DNA of 25,297 bases from Thermoplasmatota archaeon (GCA_023475455.1 JAMCVR010000077.1:1-25297); one strand, 5' to 3'. Counted from the stretch's first letter, positions 14,836-22,836 are shown. A program made the numbers and translations. Notes: generated from the sequence alone by a model not told the origin.

Positions 14836-16134
14836 ATGACTAACGCACAATGGTTCATGCTCATAGGCGGGCTGTTGCTTGCCATGGGTCTCACGTCTTC
14901 CCTCCTCAAGCGCTCGCCGGCCACATCCGCCATGATCTATCTGGCGGTGGGGCTTCTGGTCGGGCCTACCGTCCTCGATTTATTTCATTTCAACCCGCTC
15001 AAGGAATCGGCGCTTCTGGAAGTGCTGACCGAAGTCGCCGTATTGATTTCCCTGTTTTCTGCCGGCGTCAAAATGCCCGTGCCGTTCAGCTTTTCCCGCT
15101 GGCGCGCGCCGATGCTTCTGGCGACGGTTTCCATGACCCTTACCGTCGCGATGGTCGCTGCCTTCGCCTACTACGTGCTGGGGCTGCCGTTGGGTGCCGG
15201 CGTGCTGCTGGGCGCGATCCTTGCGCCGACCGATCCCGTGCTGGCAACCGATGTGCAAACCCGTCATCCCGGAGACCGCGACCGGCTGCGCTTTACCCTG
15301 ACCTGCGAGGCGGGCATGAACGACGGCAGCGCTTTTCCGTTTGTGATGCTGGGGATGGGATTGCTGGGCCTGCATGAACTCGGCGAGTTCGGCCTGAACT
15401 GGGCAGGGGTGGACGTGCTGTGGGCCACCCTGGCTGGCATTGCCGTTGGCGTCGTCGCGGGGGGCGCGCTGGCTCGACTGGGGTGGAAACTGCGTCGCGA
15501 GCCACTCAAACACGAGTTGATGGACGACTTCCTGGGCCTCGGGCTGATCGGGGTCGTATACGGTTTGAGTGTGCTGCTTCACGCCTGGGGTTTTCTGGCG
15601 GTTTTTTTCGCCGCTGTCGCGTTGCGCCAGACCGAGATGAAGCTGGCCAAGGCCGCTCAGGATTCCATGGGCGGGCGCACGCGCCGGGAAATCGTGTGCG
15701 CAGATACGAATACAGGCTCGGAGCCTGAGCTGCCGCCAACGGTCAGCGAAGGATCTCTGGTATTCAAGGAACATCTGGAAAGGCTTTCGGAAGTGATCCT
15801 GATTCTGCTGATCGGGGGCACCCTGTTCCTCGACTCGTGGAGCTGGAACGCCGTGGGGCTGGCCCTGTTTCTGTTCCTGATTGCCCGTCCGGTCAGCGTC
15901 CTCGCCAGTCTGGCGGGCACGCGCACCCCGTGGCGGATACGGGGGTTGACGGGCTGGTTTGGGGTACGCGGGATCGGCTCGCTCTACTACCTGATGTACG
16001 CCATACAACACGGACTGCCTGAAGCGCTGGCATTGGAGTTGATTCAATTGACGCTGATTGTGGTGACGCTCTCGATTCTTCTCCACGGTATCAGCGTCAA
16101 GCCCCTGATGGACCGTTTCTGGCCGCACAACTAG
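14836..16134 (+). CDS. CPA1-family cation:proton antiporter
   Basis: A 432-residue polytopic inner-membrane protein with about 12 hydrophobic segments. GAILAPTDPVLATDVQ (TDP at 132-134) and EAGMNDGSAFPFVML (N162, D163) are the hallmark motifs of CPA1 Na+ or K+/H+ antiporters, where the ND pair binds the ion. A hydrophilic loop of about 45 residues (roughly 270-315) separates the last transmembrane group. The C-terminus is short, without the cytosolic regulatory tail of larger NhaP types. I chose the ATG at 14836 because MTNAQWFMLIGGLLLA starts the first helix directly; a GTG at 14779 adds 19 less hydrophobic residues, and neither start has a strong ribosome site. Ion choice cannot be read from sequence. 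It ends 31 bases before the convergent sensor gene. Confidence 0.85.
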   Translation: MTNAQWFMLIGGLLLAMGLTSSLLKRSPATSAMIYLAVGLLVGPTVLDLFHFNPLKESALLEVLTEVAVLISLFSAGVKMPVPFSFSRWRAPMLLATVSMTLTVAMVAAFAYYVLGLPLGAGVLLGAILAPTDPVLATDVQTRHPGDRDRLRFTLTCEAGMNDGSAFPFVMLGMGLLGLHELGEFGLNWAGVDVLWATLAGIAVGVVAGGALARLGWKLRREPLKHELMDDFLGLGLIGVVYGLSVLLHAWGFLAVFFAAVALRQTEMKLAKAAQDSMGGRTRREIVCADTNTGSEPELPPTVSEGSLVFKEHLERLSEVILILLIGGTLFLDSWSWNAVGLALFLFLIARPVSVLASLAGTRTPWRIRGLTGWFGVRGIGSLYYLMYAIQHGLPEALALELIQLTLIVVTLSILLHGISVKPLMDRFWPHN

Positions 16135-16165
16135 ATTCCTGCGGCCGCGCCATCCCCTGGCCGGG

Positions 16166-17191
16166 TCAGAACCAGAAAGACGTGTCCTTCGTCAGGAACT
16201 CGCCGTGCGGCATGTAGTGCGAGCCATCGCAGGAAAAGGTCGCGCTCACCATGCCGTTGAAAATGTTGATCGAAGCCACGCGCAGATAGATCGTCGGATC
16301 GGTCAGGCGCAAGGCCTGCAGGGTATTCAGGATGCGGCCGATTTCGTCCGGCGCGATCGCGGCGCCGGGCGGATAGGCGAGCGGCGGATAGATCAGGCAG
16401 ATGTCCGGATCGCTCAGGGCCTCGTGATCCAGAATGCGATAACGTAAGGGATCGTCCAGCGTCCAGATCGTGGCGAGGCTGCTGGAAAAATGGATCTGGC
16501 ATTGAAACACGCCGCGCTCGGTCAGCAGTTCCTCCAGGATGGACAGCGCCTGTTCCAGATTGCCATCCATCGGACTTTCCACCCGGCTTTGCTGAAACAC
16601 CGTGCCGCGGATCGCCGGATCGCCCTTCACCTGGCGCCAATAGCCCGGCTCTTCGTAGAGCTCGGACGTCACCGGCAGATTGCGCAAGTCGAAGTCGGCG
16701 CCGAGGTAGCCCAAGGTCCGGGAATCCAGGCACACGACCTGGAGCGCCGTGAGCGAGGGCCGGTGTTCACTCAGGCTGATGTAAGCATCCGAGAGCAGAA
16801 ACCCCCATACGGGGACCGCTTCCTTCATGTATGGGCGCCGCGAGCGGTCGCGTCCGAGGTATCCAGGCACGACTCCTTTCCGGCCGATATTGTTGCAGAT
16901 CTGTATCCCGTCCATGCCCGCGCAGTACAGGGTCGAGCAATGTGGAATGCCGGGGAAGTTCTCCGCGAGAACGGCATCCAGCGCATCGCAATCGCCCCAT
17001 GCCGGCGCGAGCCGCTCGGCCAGTTGCCCCAGCGGCTCGCGCAGGATTCGCGCAAGTTCCTCGCGCTGCCGGTGGATGCTGTCCTTCCATGAGCGTTTCA
17101 AGATTCTTTCATCATTCACGGGAATCAAGTAGGCCGGGTTCGAATTATTCTGTGGCAACGAAATCAGCCCCTTTTCATTTTTCCCATTCAT
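16166..17191 (-). CDS. Putative PDC/Cache-type sensor protein (intact copy)
   Basis: A 341-residue protein without signal peptide or clear membrane helix. Residues about 45-195 contain CSTLYCAGMDGIQICNNI, then GYLGRDRSRRPYMKEAV and WGFLLSDAYISLSEHRPSLT, followed by LGYLGADFDLRNLP. This is the order of strands and the Arg/Tyr ligand-box style of PDC/Cache sensor domains. The C-terminal half is not recognised and has no output domain such as GGDEF, kinase or MCP. Ligand and partner are unknown. The ATG at 17191 has GGAG about 13 bases upstream. A second copy lacking the last ~41 residues follows at 17515-18441 because of the 1250-bp duplication. The family call is by resemblance only. Confidence 0.55.
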   Translation of the reverse strand: MNGKNEKGLISLPQNNSNPAYLIPVNDERILKRSWKDSIHRQREELARILREPLGQLAERLAPAWGDCDALDAVLAENFPGIPHCSTLYCAGMDGIQICNNIGRKGVVPGYLGRDRSRRPYMKEAVPVWGFLLSDAYISLSEHRPSLTALQVVCLDSRTLGYLGADFDLRNLPVTSELYEEPGYWRQVKGDPAIRGTVFQQSRVESPMDGNLEQALSILEELLTERGVFQCQIHFSSSLATIWTLDDPLRYRILDHEALSDPDICLIYPPLAYPPGAAIAPDEIGRILNTLQALRLTDPTIYLRVASINIFNGMVSATFSCDGSHYMPHGEFLTKDTSFWF

Positions 17192-17514
17192 TTTATGAAC
17201 CAGCTCCTACCGATCGCCGCCGCTCATTTCGCACTTGCCCCGGCCGAGGCCGCATCCCGGCCCGGCATTGCCTCTGCTGTGCGCGGCAGCGACGATGCCG
17301 CCACCGAAAACGCCTTCGCCAACCTGCTGGTTGAAGGGGAGGGCGCGGGGTGGAGAAGGCGCTGGCGGGCGGCGCCGGCGCGGGCACGATGCCCCGCCAC
17401 GCAGAAGGTCGATTCCGAACCGGGCGTGCACCCGGGTTCGAAAACCGGCCTTTGCCTCAGCCCCGAAAACGCCTCGCGGCGGCAGGGCGCTCGAGGTGCC
17501 TTCAGCGTTTACCC
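17192..17514. other. Upstream region of the sensor gene, copy 1
   Basis: This 323-base region has an exact twin at 18442-18764. It carries a divergent plus-strand ORF (17195-17518, starting MNQLLPIAAAHFALAPAEAA) whose ATG is only 3 bases from the sensor start, but it has no ribosome site and a shadow-like Arg-rich second half. It also carries the hairpin at 17416-17440. I do not accept a gene here with confidence. Confidence 0.5.
17416..17440. terminator. Hairpin, copy 1
   Basis: CGAACC-GGG and CCC-GGGTTCG form a 9-10 bp imperfect stem around CGTGCA. On the minus strand it lies 60 bases or more past the exported-protein stop in the unduplicated order, so it may end that transcript. It has no proper T-run. 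Confidence 0.4.
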
Positions 17515-18441
17515 TTAATGGCCGCCGTGCCGGTGGCATCGAGTCGGATCGGTCAGGCGCAAGGCCTGCAGGGTATTCAGGATGCGGCCGATTTCGTCCG
17601 GCGCGATCGCGGCGCCGGGCGGATAGGCGAGCGGCGGATAGATCAGGCAGATGTCCGGATCGCTCAGGGCCTCGTGATCCAGAATGCGATAACGTAAGGG
17701 ATCGTCCAGCGTCCAGATCGTGGCGAGGCTGCTGGAAAAATGGATCTGGCATTGAAACACGCCGCGCTCGGTCAGCAGTTCCTCCAGGATGGACAGCGCC
17801 TGTTCCAGATTGCCATCCATCGGACTTTCCACCCGGCTTTGCTGAAACACCGTGCCGCGGATCGCCGGATCGCCCTTCACCTGGCGCCAATAGCCCGGCT
17901 CTTCGTAGAGCTCGGACGTCACCGGCAGATTGCGCAAGTCGAAGTCGGCGCCGAGGTAGCCCAAGGTCCGGGAATCCAGGCACACGACCTGGAGCGCCGT
18001 GAGCGAGGGCCGGTGTTCACTCAGGCTGATGTAAGCATCCGAGAGCAGAAACCCCCATACGGGGACCGCTTCCTTCATGTATGGGCGCCGCGAGCGGTCG
18101 CGTCCGAGGTATCCAGGCACGACTCCTTTCCGGCCGATATTGTTGCAGATCTGTATCCCGTCCATGCCCGCGCAGTACAGGGTCGAGCAATGTGGAATGC
18201 CGGGGAAGTTCTCCGCGAGAACGGCATCCAGCGCATCGCAATCGCCCCATGCCGGCGCGAGCCGCTCGGCCAGTTGCCCCAGCGGCTCGCGCAGGATTCG
18301 CGCAAGTTCCTCGCGCTGCCGGTGGATGCTGTCCTTCCATGAGCGTTTCAAGATTCTTTCATCATTCACGGGAATCAAGTAGGCCGGGTTCGAATTATTC
18401 TGTGGCAACGAAATCAGCCCCTTTTCATTTTTCCCATTCAT
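17515..18441 (-). pseudogene. 3'-truncated second copy of the PDC/Cache-type sensor gene
   Basis: Identical to residues 1-299 of the intact sensor copy, with the same start and upstream region. It then crosses the duplication junction and ends with eight unrelated residues (CHRHGGH tail) read antisense-like from the exported-protein tail, giving 308 residues. The sensor-like domain is complete, so a truncated protein could still fold. Whether it is expressed or real depends on the duplication being genuine. Confidence 0.85.
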
Positions 18442-18665
18442 TTTATGAACCAGCTCCTACCGATCGCCGCCGCTCATTTCGCACTTGCCCCGGCCGAGGC
18501 CGCATCCCGGCCCGGCATTGCCTCTGCTGTGCGCGGCAGCGACGATGCCGCCACCGAAAACGCCTTCGCCAACCTGCTGGTTGAAGGGGAGGGCGCGGGG
18601 TGGAGAAGGCGCTGGCGGGCGGCGCCGGCGCGGGCACGATGCCCCGCCACGCAGAAGGTCGATTC

Positions 18666-18690
18666 CGAACCGGGCGTGCACCCGGGTTCG
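18666..18690. terminator. Hairpin, copy 2
   Basis: The exact twin of 17416-17440. Here it lies 62 bases downstream of the stop of the intact exported-protein gene (minus strand), the natural place for its terminator. The stem is 9-10 bp with a 6-base loop and no T-run. Confidence 0.4.
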
Positions 18691-18751
18691 AAAACCGGCC
18701 TTTGCCTCAGCCCCGAAAACGCCTCGCGGCGGCAGGGCGCTCGAGGTGCCT

Positions 18752-19102
18752 TCAGCGTTTACCCTTAATGGCCGCCGTGCCGGTGGCATCGAGTTCAGCG
18801 TCGGCCGATTGCTTCATTTCGGCGCCTTTCGTGTTCATGCGCTCCGCGGCGCGGTCTGCGCCCCGGGCCGCTCCGCTTTGCCACTGGGCGTTGCCGTTGG
18901 CGCGGCCGGAGGTGCTCATGTGCGCATCCGCAGTGCCGCCGGCCTGGGCATTGGCGGGTGCCGCGACCTGGGCACCTGCGCCGACATTGGCGTCGGCGCC
19001 GACGCCCACCGCCGAGGCGGCGGTGGCAAAGCCGACGCCGGTCACGCCGGCCATGATCGCAGTCAAAAGTTGGGTACGGATCGGTTGAGCTTTCTGCGTC
19101 AT
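18752..19102 (-). CDS. Small exported Ala/Gly-rich protein
   Basis: A 116-residue protein starting MTQKAQPIRTQLLTAIMAG with a signal peptide that ends near ATAASA. The mature part is low in complexity, with repeated GVGADANVGAGAQVAAPANA-like segments, then a more polar part ending in AERMNTKGAEMKQSADAELD. No cysteines or enzyme motifs are visible. AAAAGGAGTATC just before the ATG is a strong ribosome site. Its last 14 codons are duplicated at 17502-17543, and a diverged copy of its 3' end lies near 14576-14632. Location is periplasmic or secreted; function is unknown. Confidence 0.7.
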   Translation of the reverse strand: MTQKAQPIRTQLLTAIMAGVTGVGFATAASAVGVGADANVGAGAQVAAPANAQAGGTADAHMSTSGRANGNAQWQSGAARGADRAAERMNTKGAEMKQSADAELDATGTAAIKGKR

Positions 19103-19377
19103 TTTCGATACTCCTTTTGTGCATAGAGGTTTGGGATAAAGGCTTCACTTCGAACAAGCCAACCCCTCTACAGCACGAGCCGTGCCAAAAATTAATATCC
19201 TTGTTTTTCAATGGACTGAAGCCATGTCGGACTGTGGGCGGCCTTCGTTTCGTCGCCTACCGGCGACAAAAAATCGGGCTTTACCAGCAACTTGTTGTAA
19301 AAAAAGGCCATTTTTTGTCTTGTAACGGAGACAGCGTTTGCCCTGCGGGGACGTCCTTGGCGCCGGCGCCGCGCGGC

Positions 19378-19510
19378 TTCGGTTTGGCAGCGCCGCCGGC
19401 GCGGTCGTGTCGCGCCGCGATCGGCGCAAGCCTGGCTGCATTCGCCGTCAGGCTCGATGGCGAGTCGGCGAAGAGAATTCATGCGCTGGCGGAATCGCGC
19501 CGGTCGCCGA
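19378..19510 (+). pseudogene. Decayed paralogue of the ribbon-helix-helix-like gene
   Basis: RFGSAAGAVVSRRDRRK in one frame matches RFGSAASAAVSRRGQRK of the gene at 13316. After a 17-base deletion relative to that gene, the frame shifts and the likeness goes on as LAAFAVRLDGESAKRIHALAESR. No start codon or N-terminal part (MKKTDLY type) is present, and the C-terminal helix after AESRR is lost. It is clearly a dead copy. Confidence 0.75.
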
Positions 19511-19559
19511 TTTTTTTCGAGAGGTCCCCCGTGGCAACACGCACGGCGCCGTTCGCGAT

Positions 19560-19727
19560 TCACGGGCCTGCCGGCGGAACGGACGTTTCCGCAACCGGGG
19601 GCGTCTCCACCGGGGACGTCTCGGCAGACGCCGCCTTTTTTTGTTCTTTTTCGGCCTTCTTTTTTTTCTTTTCCATCTCGCGTTGTCGCTTTTCGTACTG
19701 ATAGTTCGGTTTCAATCCGGGCTCCAT
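19560..19727 (-). CDS. Small lysine-rich conserved-type protein
   Basis: A 55-residue protein starting MEPGLKPNYQYEKRQREMEK, then a run of lysines and glutamates likely forming one charged helix, and a Pro/Thr/Ala-rich tail ending PPAGP. I recall short proteins with this 'PGLKPNYQYEKRQRE' start as common in betaproteobacteria, usually of unknown function; this is memory, not a search. The Shine-Dalgarno before the ATG at 19727 is weak. The strongly biased lysine-helix composition on this strand, against the local GC pressure, supports real coding. Confidence 0.65.
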   Translation of the reverse strand: MEPGLKPNYQYEKRQREMEKKKKKAEKEQKKAASAETSPVETPPVAETSVPPAGP

Positions 19728-19858
19728 TCGATGGTTGAACCCAGACGATACCCGATCCGGACGCGTTCAAGTGGGGCGGATCAGACCGCGGATTGCGCCA
19801 AAGCGTCATCGGGACCCCCATCGCCGTCCGTCCCGTGTCACCAGGCGGCAATCGAGGA

Positions 19859-19888
19859 AACGTGGGCGGTAACTGCCCACGTTTTTTA
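19859..19888 (+). terminator. Rho-independent terminator or attenuator
   Basis: AACGTGGGC-ggtaact-GCCCACGTT is a perfect 9-bp stem followed directly by a run of T (19882-19887). No intact plus-strand gene ends before it. It lies 115 bases upstream of the DsrE-family start at 20003, so it could be a leader attenuator or the end of a small RNA. Confidence 0.75.
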
Positions 19889-19905
19889 TGGCAGGATTGC
19901 GGCGA

Positions 19906-19925
19906 CCAGGGGCGCCTGCCCCTGG
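19906..19925. other. GC-rich hairpin upstream of the DsrE-family gene
   Basis: CCAGGGGC-gcct-GCCCCTGG forms a perfect 8-bp stem just downstream of the terminator at 19859-19888. It may be part of a structured leader. Confidence 0.4.
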
Positions 19926-20002
19926 GCTTCGCGTCTGGCCGCGCGCGCCTTGCGGGGAATCGACCGGCGACCCCGATATTCAATCTGTCCTGGGGAACGA
20001 CC

Positions 20003-20532
20003 ATGCGCTTCATCGACACCCTCTGTGCAATCGGCTGCGTGCTGGGACTGACCGGGCCGTCTTTGGCCGCCGACGCGGCGGCTGCGCCTGCGGTGCGGGC
20101 GATGGTGAAGGTCGATCCGCACGCGCGGTACAAGGTGGTGTACGACATCCATTCTGCGGAGATTGCGGCGGGCGTCAGCAAGGGGCTGTATTACGCACGC
20201 GGCCTGATCGAGGCGTACGGCAAGCAGGGGGTGGGGTGGCGCCTGCGCAGCTCGATATCCACCTGGTGCTGCACGGCGACGCCGCGCAGTTTCTGCTGAT
20301 CGACGCTGCGTATCAGAAGGCGGTGGGCGATCCCTTTGCCGTCAATCTCAACGCCAAGATCACGCAGGACCTGCTGGACCTGGGGGTGAGCGTGGAAATC
20401 TGCCACAGCGTGATGCGGGCGAAGGGCTGGACGCCCGCCGACGTGCTGCCCGGGGTGACGATCGTGCACGACGGCTACACGCGCCTCATCAAGCTGCAGA
20501 ATGACGGTTATGCCTATATCGGCGGGTTTTGA
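20003..20532 (+). pseudogene. Periplasmic DsrE-family protein gene, frameshifted by a 5-bp duplication
   Basis: The ATG at 20003 is preceded by GGGGA. It gives a signal peptide (MRFIDTLCAIGCVLGLTGPS), then VVYDIHSAEIAAGVSKGLYY, the first helix/strand unit of a DsrE/DsrF-like fold. At 20229-20238 GGGTG occurs twice in tandem; removing one copy joins the frame to GVAPAQLDIHLVLHGDAAQF and on to CHSVMRAKGWTPADVLPG and VHDGYTRLIKLQ, ending at TGA (20532). The restored protein would be about 174 residues. As written, the first frame stops at 20299. DsrE relatives handle sulfur or act as structural subunits. A cysteine remains at ICHSVM. It is either a fresh mutation or a sequencing error. Confidence 0.8.
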
Positions 20533-20562
20533 GGGTACGTCCCGCCCGTGGCGGATACGCGA

Positions 20563-21132
20563 TTATTTCTTGTCCAGTTTGGTGAACTTCGAGCCTTCCA
20601 GCGTGAGGTTGTACATCAGCCCTTTCTGGCCGAAGATGAAACCGATGACCGGATCCTTGATGTTGGTGGTGTCGACCGCCTTGCCGGCGCCGATGTCCAC
20701 CAGCGCGACGGAACCGTCCACCCCCACTTTCCAGCCTTCGCTGGCGCGAAATTTCTGCAGGGCGGATTCGCTGGTGAACAGGACGACGATGCTCTTGGCT
20801 TGCGCGCCCAGTTGAAAGCCGACCGAGGCCGCGGCGGTGCTGTAATAATCGACGGTTTTTCCGCCCACGCGCAACGCGCCTTCGCCGTATTCGCCGCCGA
20901 TGCCGATGCCCGCCTTGTAGACCTTGGGAAACACCAGAACGCCTTTGGCAATGCCGAGATAGGCCTTGGCGCCCTCGATCTTCCGGAAGGCGGCCAGGGC
21001 CTTGTCGACCTCGCGGTCAATTTCGGCCGCGCTGGCCGCGTGCGCCGGGGGCGCAGACAGGAGCAGGGCGATCAGGGCGGTGAACAACAGGACAGGAGCG
21101 GACTTTCGCTGTTTCACAACGATGGGAATCAT
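20563..21132 (-). CDS. SYLF/YSC84-type lipid-binding protein
   Basis: A 189-residue protein with an N-terminal signal sequence (about 12-33, VLLFTALIALLLSAPPAHA). The mature part follows the SYLF domain: AKGVLVFPKVYKAGIGIGGE, GKTVDYYSTAAASVGFQLGA, then SIVVLFTSESALQKF and a Gly-rich C-terminal barrel-like section. In eukaryotes this domain binds phosphoinositides; the bacterial versions are exported and their ligand is unclear. The gene is convergent with the DsrE-family gene, with 30 bases between stops. The reading frame is complete. Confidence 0.85.
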   Translation of the reverse strand: MIPIVVKQRKSAPVLLFTALIALLLSAPPAHAASAAEIDREVDKALAAFRKIEGAKAYLGIAKGVLVFPKVYKAGIGIGGEYGEGALRVGGKTVDYYSTAAASVGFQLGAQAKSIVVLFTSESALQKFRASEGWKVGVDGSVALVDIGAGKAVDTTNIKDPVIGFIFGQKGLMYNLTLEGSKFTKLDKK

Positions 21133-21488
21133 GGACGCTCTCCTTCGATCGGGATCCGATGCGTTTTTCAGTGTAGCGCAAAATGAAACCGCCCACTTCC
21201 GGAGGAGCGTTGACGAAACCGGGTGGCCGGGAATAATGAAAATCGGCCGAGAACCGGAGCGGTCGCCTTGATCTTTCAGGGATGTTCATGTTCGGTCCGG
21301 GTTTTCAGTTTCTGTGCTGGCTGCTGTCCTGATCATGCTCGGCTTTGCCGGACTGCTGTGCGGTGCCCTGCTGAAAATCGCCCCCGGCCTTCAGCATGGC
21401 GGGCGTGTTCGTTGGACCGCCTGCTTTAGCCGGGCGCATGGGCGACGCCTGCCGTATCCTGTGGCTTTAATCCTGACTGGGGGAGCGC
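21133..21488. other. Intergenic region without a convincing gene
   Basis: 356 bases between the SYLF gene start (minus) and the small lipoprotein start (plus), so it should hold both promoters. A plus-strand frame from 21314 contains one hydrophobic segment (VLIMLGFAGLLCGALLKIA) but then turns into Arg-rich shadow sequence. I see no strong promoter hexamers or hairpins. Confidence 0.4.
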
Positions 21489-21743
21489 ATGAAAATCCGT
21501 ACCGTTCTGGCGATGGGGCTGCTGCTGGCGATGCCGGGCTGCAGCAAGCTCACGCTGGAGAACTACAGCAAGATCGCCGTGGGCATGCCTTACGACGAGG
21601 TCACTGAACTGATCGGCTCGCCCGACGAATGCGACGATGTGATGGGGGTGCGCAACTGCCTGTGGGGCGACGAAAAGCGCTCCGTCAATGTGAGCTTCGT
21701 CGCGGACAAGGTGCTGCTGTTTTCGTCCAACAATCTTCAATAA
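21489..21743 (+). CDS. Small lipoprotein, DUF3862/BamE-like fold
   Basis: An 84-residue protein with a lipobox (LLLAMPGC, Cys18) that marks it for signal peptidase II and membrane anchoring. The mature part, ENYSKIAVGMPYDEVTELIG, then SPDECDDVMGVRNCLWGDEK and VSFVADKVLLFSS, follows the short BamE/SmpA-like and DUF3862 pattern of helix-helix-strands with a conserved G-M-x-Y-x-E-V motif. Two cysteines (in DEC and NCLW) could form a disulfide. GGGGGAG lies 8 bases before the ATG. Function is unknown; an envelope role is likely. Confidence 0.75.
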   Translation: MKIRTVLAMGLLLAMPGCSKLTLENYSKIAVGMPYDEVTELIGSPDECDDVMGVRNCLWGDEKRSVNVSFVADKVLLFSSNNLQ

Positions 21744-22005
21744 GTCAGTCCGCTCCGCCAGTCCGGTGGCCGCAGCCTGCCCTGCCGGGAGGGGACACAT
21801 GAAGCGGGCATTTTTCCGCTGCCGCTGCTCGCATTTGCCAAGTCGTCAGCAATGGGACGTCGCGGTTCGCCTGTCCTCGCGGGGACCGGCGGCGGCGTCC
21901 CATGCGTGCCGGCTCAAGTTGAGGGGATATCCACCGATTCATCGGGTATCCGTTTCAGAAAGCGCATTCGCCGGCAATGAAATCACGCCTTGCCGGCATG
22001 GAGGG

Positions 22006-22836
22006 ATGATGCCGCAGCAACCCAAAAGTCTGGCCGCCTGGCTCGCCTTCCTGAGGCAGGCCGATATTCCCGTGTTGAGGCACACCACGCGCGAACTCGA
22101 ACGTCTGCGCGCCGACGAGGCGCTTCTCGATGCCCGCGGCATCGCCCGTGTCGTGACCGACGATCCGCTGATGACGGTCAAGCTGCTGCGCTACATGCAG
22201 ACGCACAAGCATCGCAACCAGAAATACGAGCTGGTCGACGTGAAGGAGGCGCTGCTCATGATGGGCCTGGACACCTTTTTCCGCGAGGTGCCGGCGATGC
22301 CGGTTTCCGAGGAAATGCTGCACGGCCACCTCGGCGCCCTGGTGCGTCTGCTGCATACGGTCCGGCGTGCCCAGCGCGCCGCGCATTACGCATACGACTG
22401 GGCGCTGCGCCTGCACGACCTGCACGCGGAAGAGGTCCACGTGTCCGCATTGCTGACCCACGTCGCCGAAATGCTGATGTGGTGTTTCAATCCCGCGCAG
22501 ATGCTCGAAATCCAGAAACGGCAGGAGGCCGACAGGAGCCTGCGTAGCGCGGACGCGCAGAAACAGGTGCTGGGGTTCACCGGCCTGGAGTTGCAGCGCC
22601 AGCTGACGATCGAGTGGCAGTTGCCCGCGTTGCTGATGAACCTGACGGACCAGGCGCTGGCGCACACGGTGCGGGTGCGCAACGTGATGCTGGCGGTCGA
22701 TCTGGCCCGGCACTCCGCCCAGGGCTGGGACGACGCCGCCCTGCCGGACGATTACCGTGAAATCGGAAGCTTGCTGCGGATGGAACCGGACAGGGTGATG
22801 GCGCTGGTCAAGGCCGGCCCTGCGTTCGATCACTAG
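22006..22836 (+). CDS. HDOD-domain protein
   Basis: A 276-residue cytoplasmic protein. DDPLMTVKLLRYMQTHKHRN (about 60-80), VDVKEALLMMGLDTFFREV and the later helices fit an HDOD domain, the HD-like fold that usually lacks the metal-binding residues and acts in signalling. The pattern HVSALLTHVAEMLMWCFNP matches the central HDOD helix. GGAGGG overlaps this start region; ATG at 22006 and at 22009 are both possible, and the second has better spacing. A longer frame to 21766 adds arginine-rich residues that look non-coding. Its 3' end overlaps the convergent MinD-like gene by 29 bases. The neighbouring diguanylate cyclase suggests a shared c-di-GMP-linked role, by inference. Confidence 0.75.
   Translation: MMPQQPKSLAAWLAFLRQADIPVLRHTTRELERLRADEALLDARGIARVVTDDPLMTVKLLRYMQTHKHRNQKYELVDVKEALLMMGLDTFFREVPAMPVSEEMLHGHLGALVRLLHTVRRAQRAAHYAYDWALRLHDLHAEEVHVSALLTHVAEMLMWCFNPAQMLEIQKRQEADRSLRSADAQKQVLGFTGLELQRQLTIEWQLPALLMNLTDQALAHTVRVRNVMLAVDLARHSAQGWDDAALPDDYREIGSLLRMEPDRVMALVKAGPAFDH

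Larger units (their letters stand above)
16293..18794. repeat. Exact tandem duplication, period 1250 bp, GT microhomology
   Basis: Bases 16293-17544 and 17543-18794 are identical as far as I could compare, sharing GT at the junction. The unit contains the first ~299 codons of the sensor gene, its ~310-base upstream region and the last 14 codons of the small exported-protein gene. The sensor gene is intact on the left and the exported-protein gene on the right. The truncated sensor copy and a 42-base tail of the other gene lie between. Confidence 0.97.

Noticed and set aside
14980..16128. 382-codon minus-strand ORF
   Set aside because: It is the Gln/His/Arg-rich antisense shadow of the antiporter; no domain motif.
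17195..17518. Plus-strand ORF beginning MNQLLPIAAAH (and its twin at 18445-18768)
   Set aside because: It begins with a plausible N-terminus but has no ribosome site, starts 3 bases from a divergent ATG, and becomes Arg-rich. I could not tell it from chance, so no CDS is claimed.
21314..21607. Plus-strand ORF with one hydrophobic segment
   Set aside because: It continues in shadow-like sequence and overlaps the well-supported lipoprotein start in another frame.
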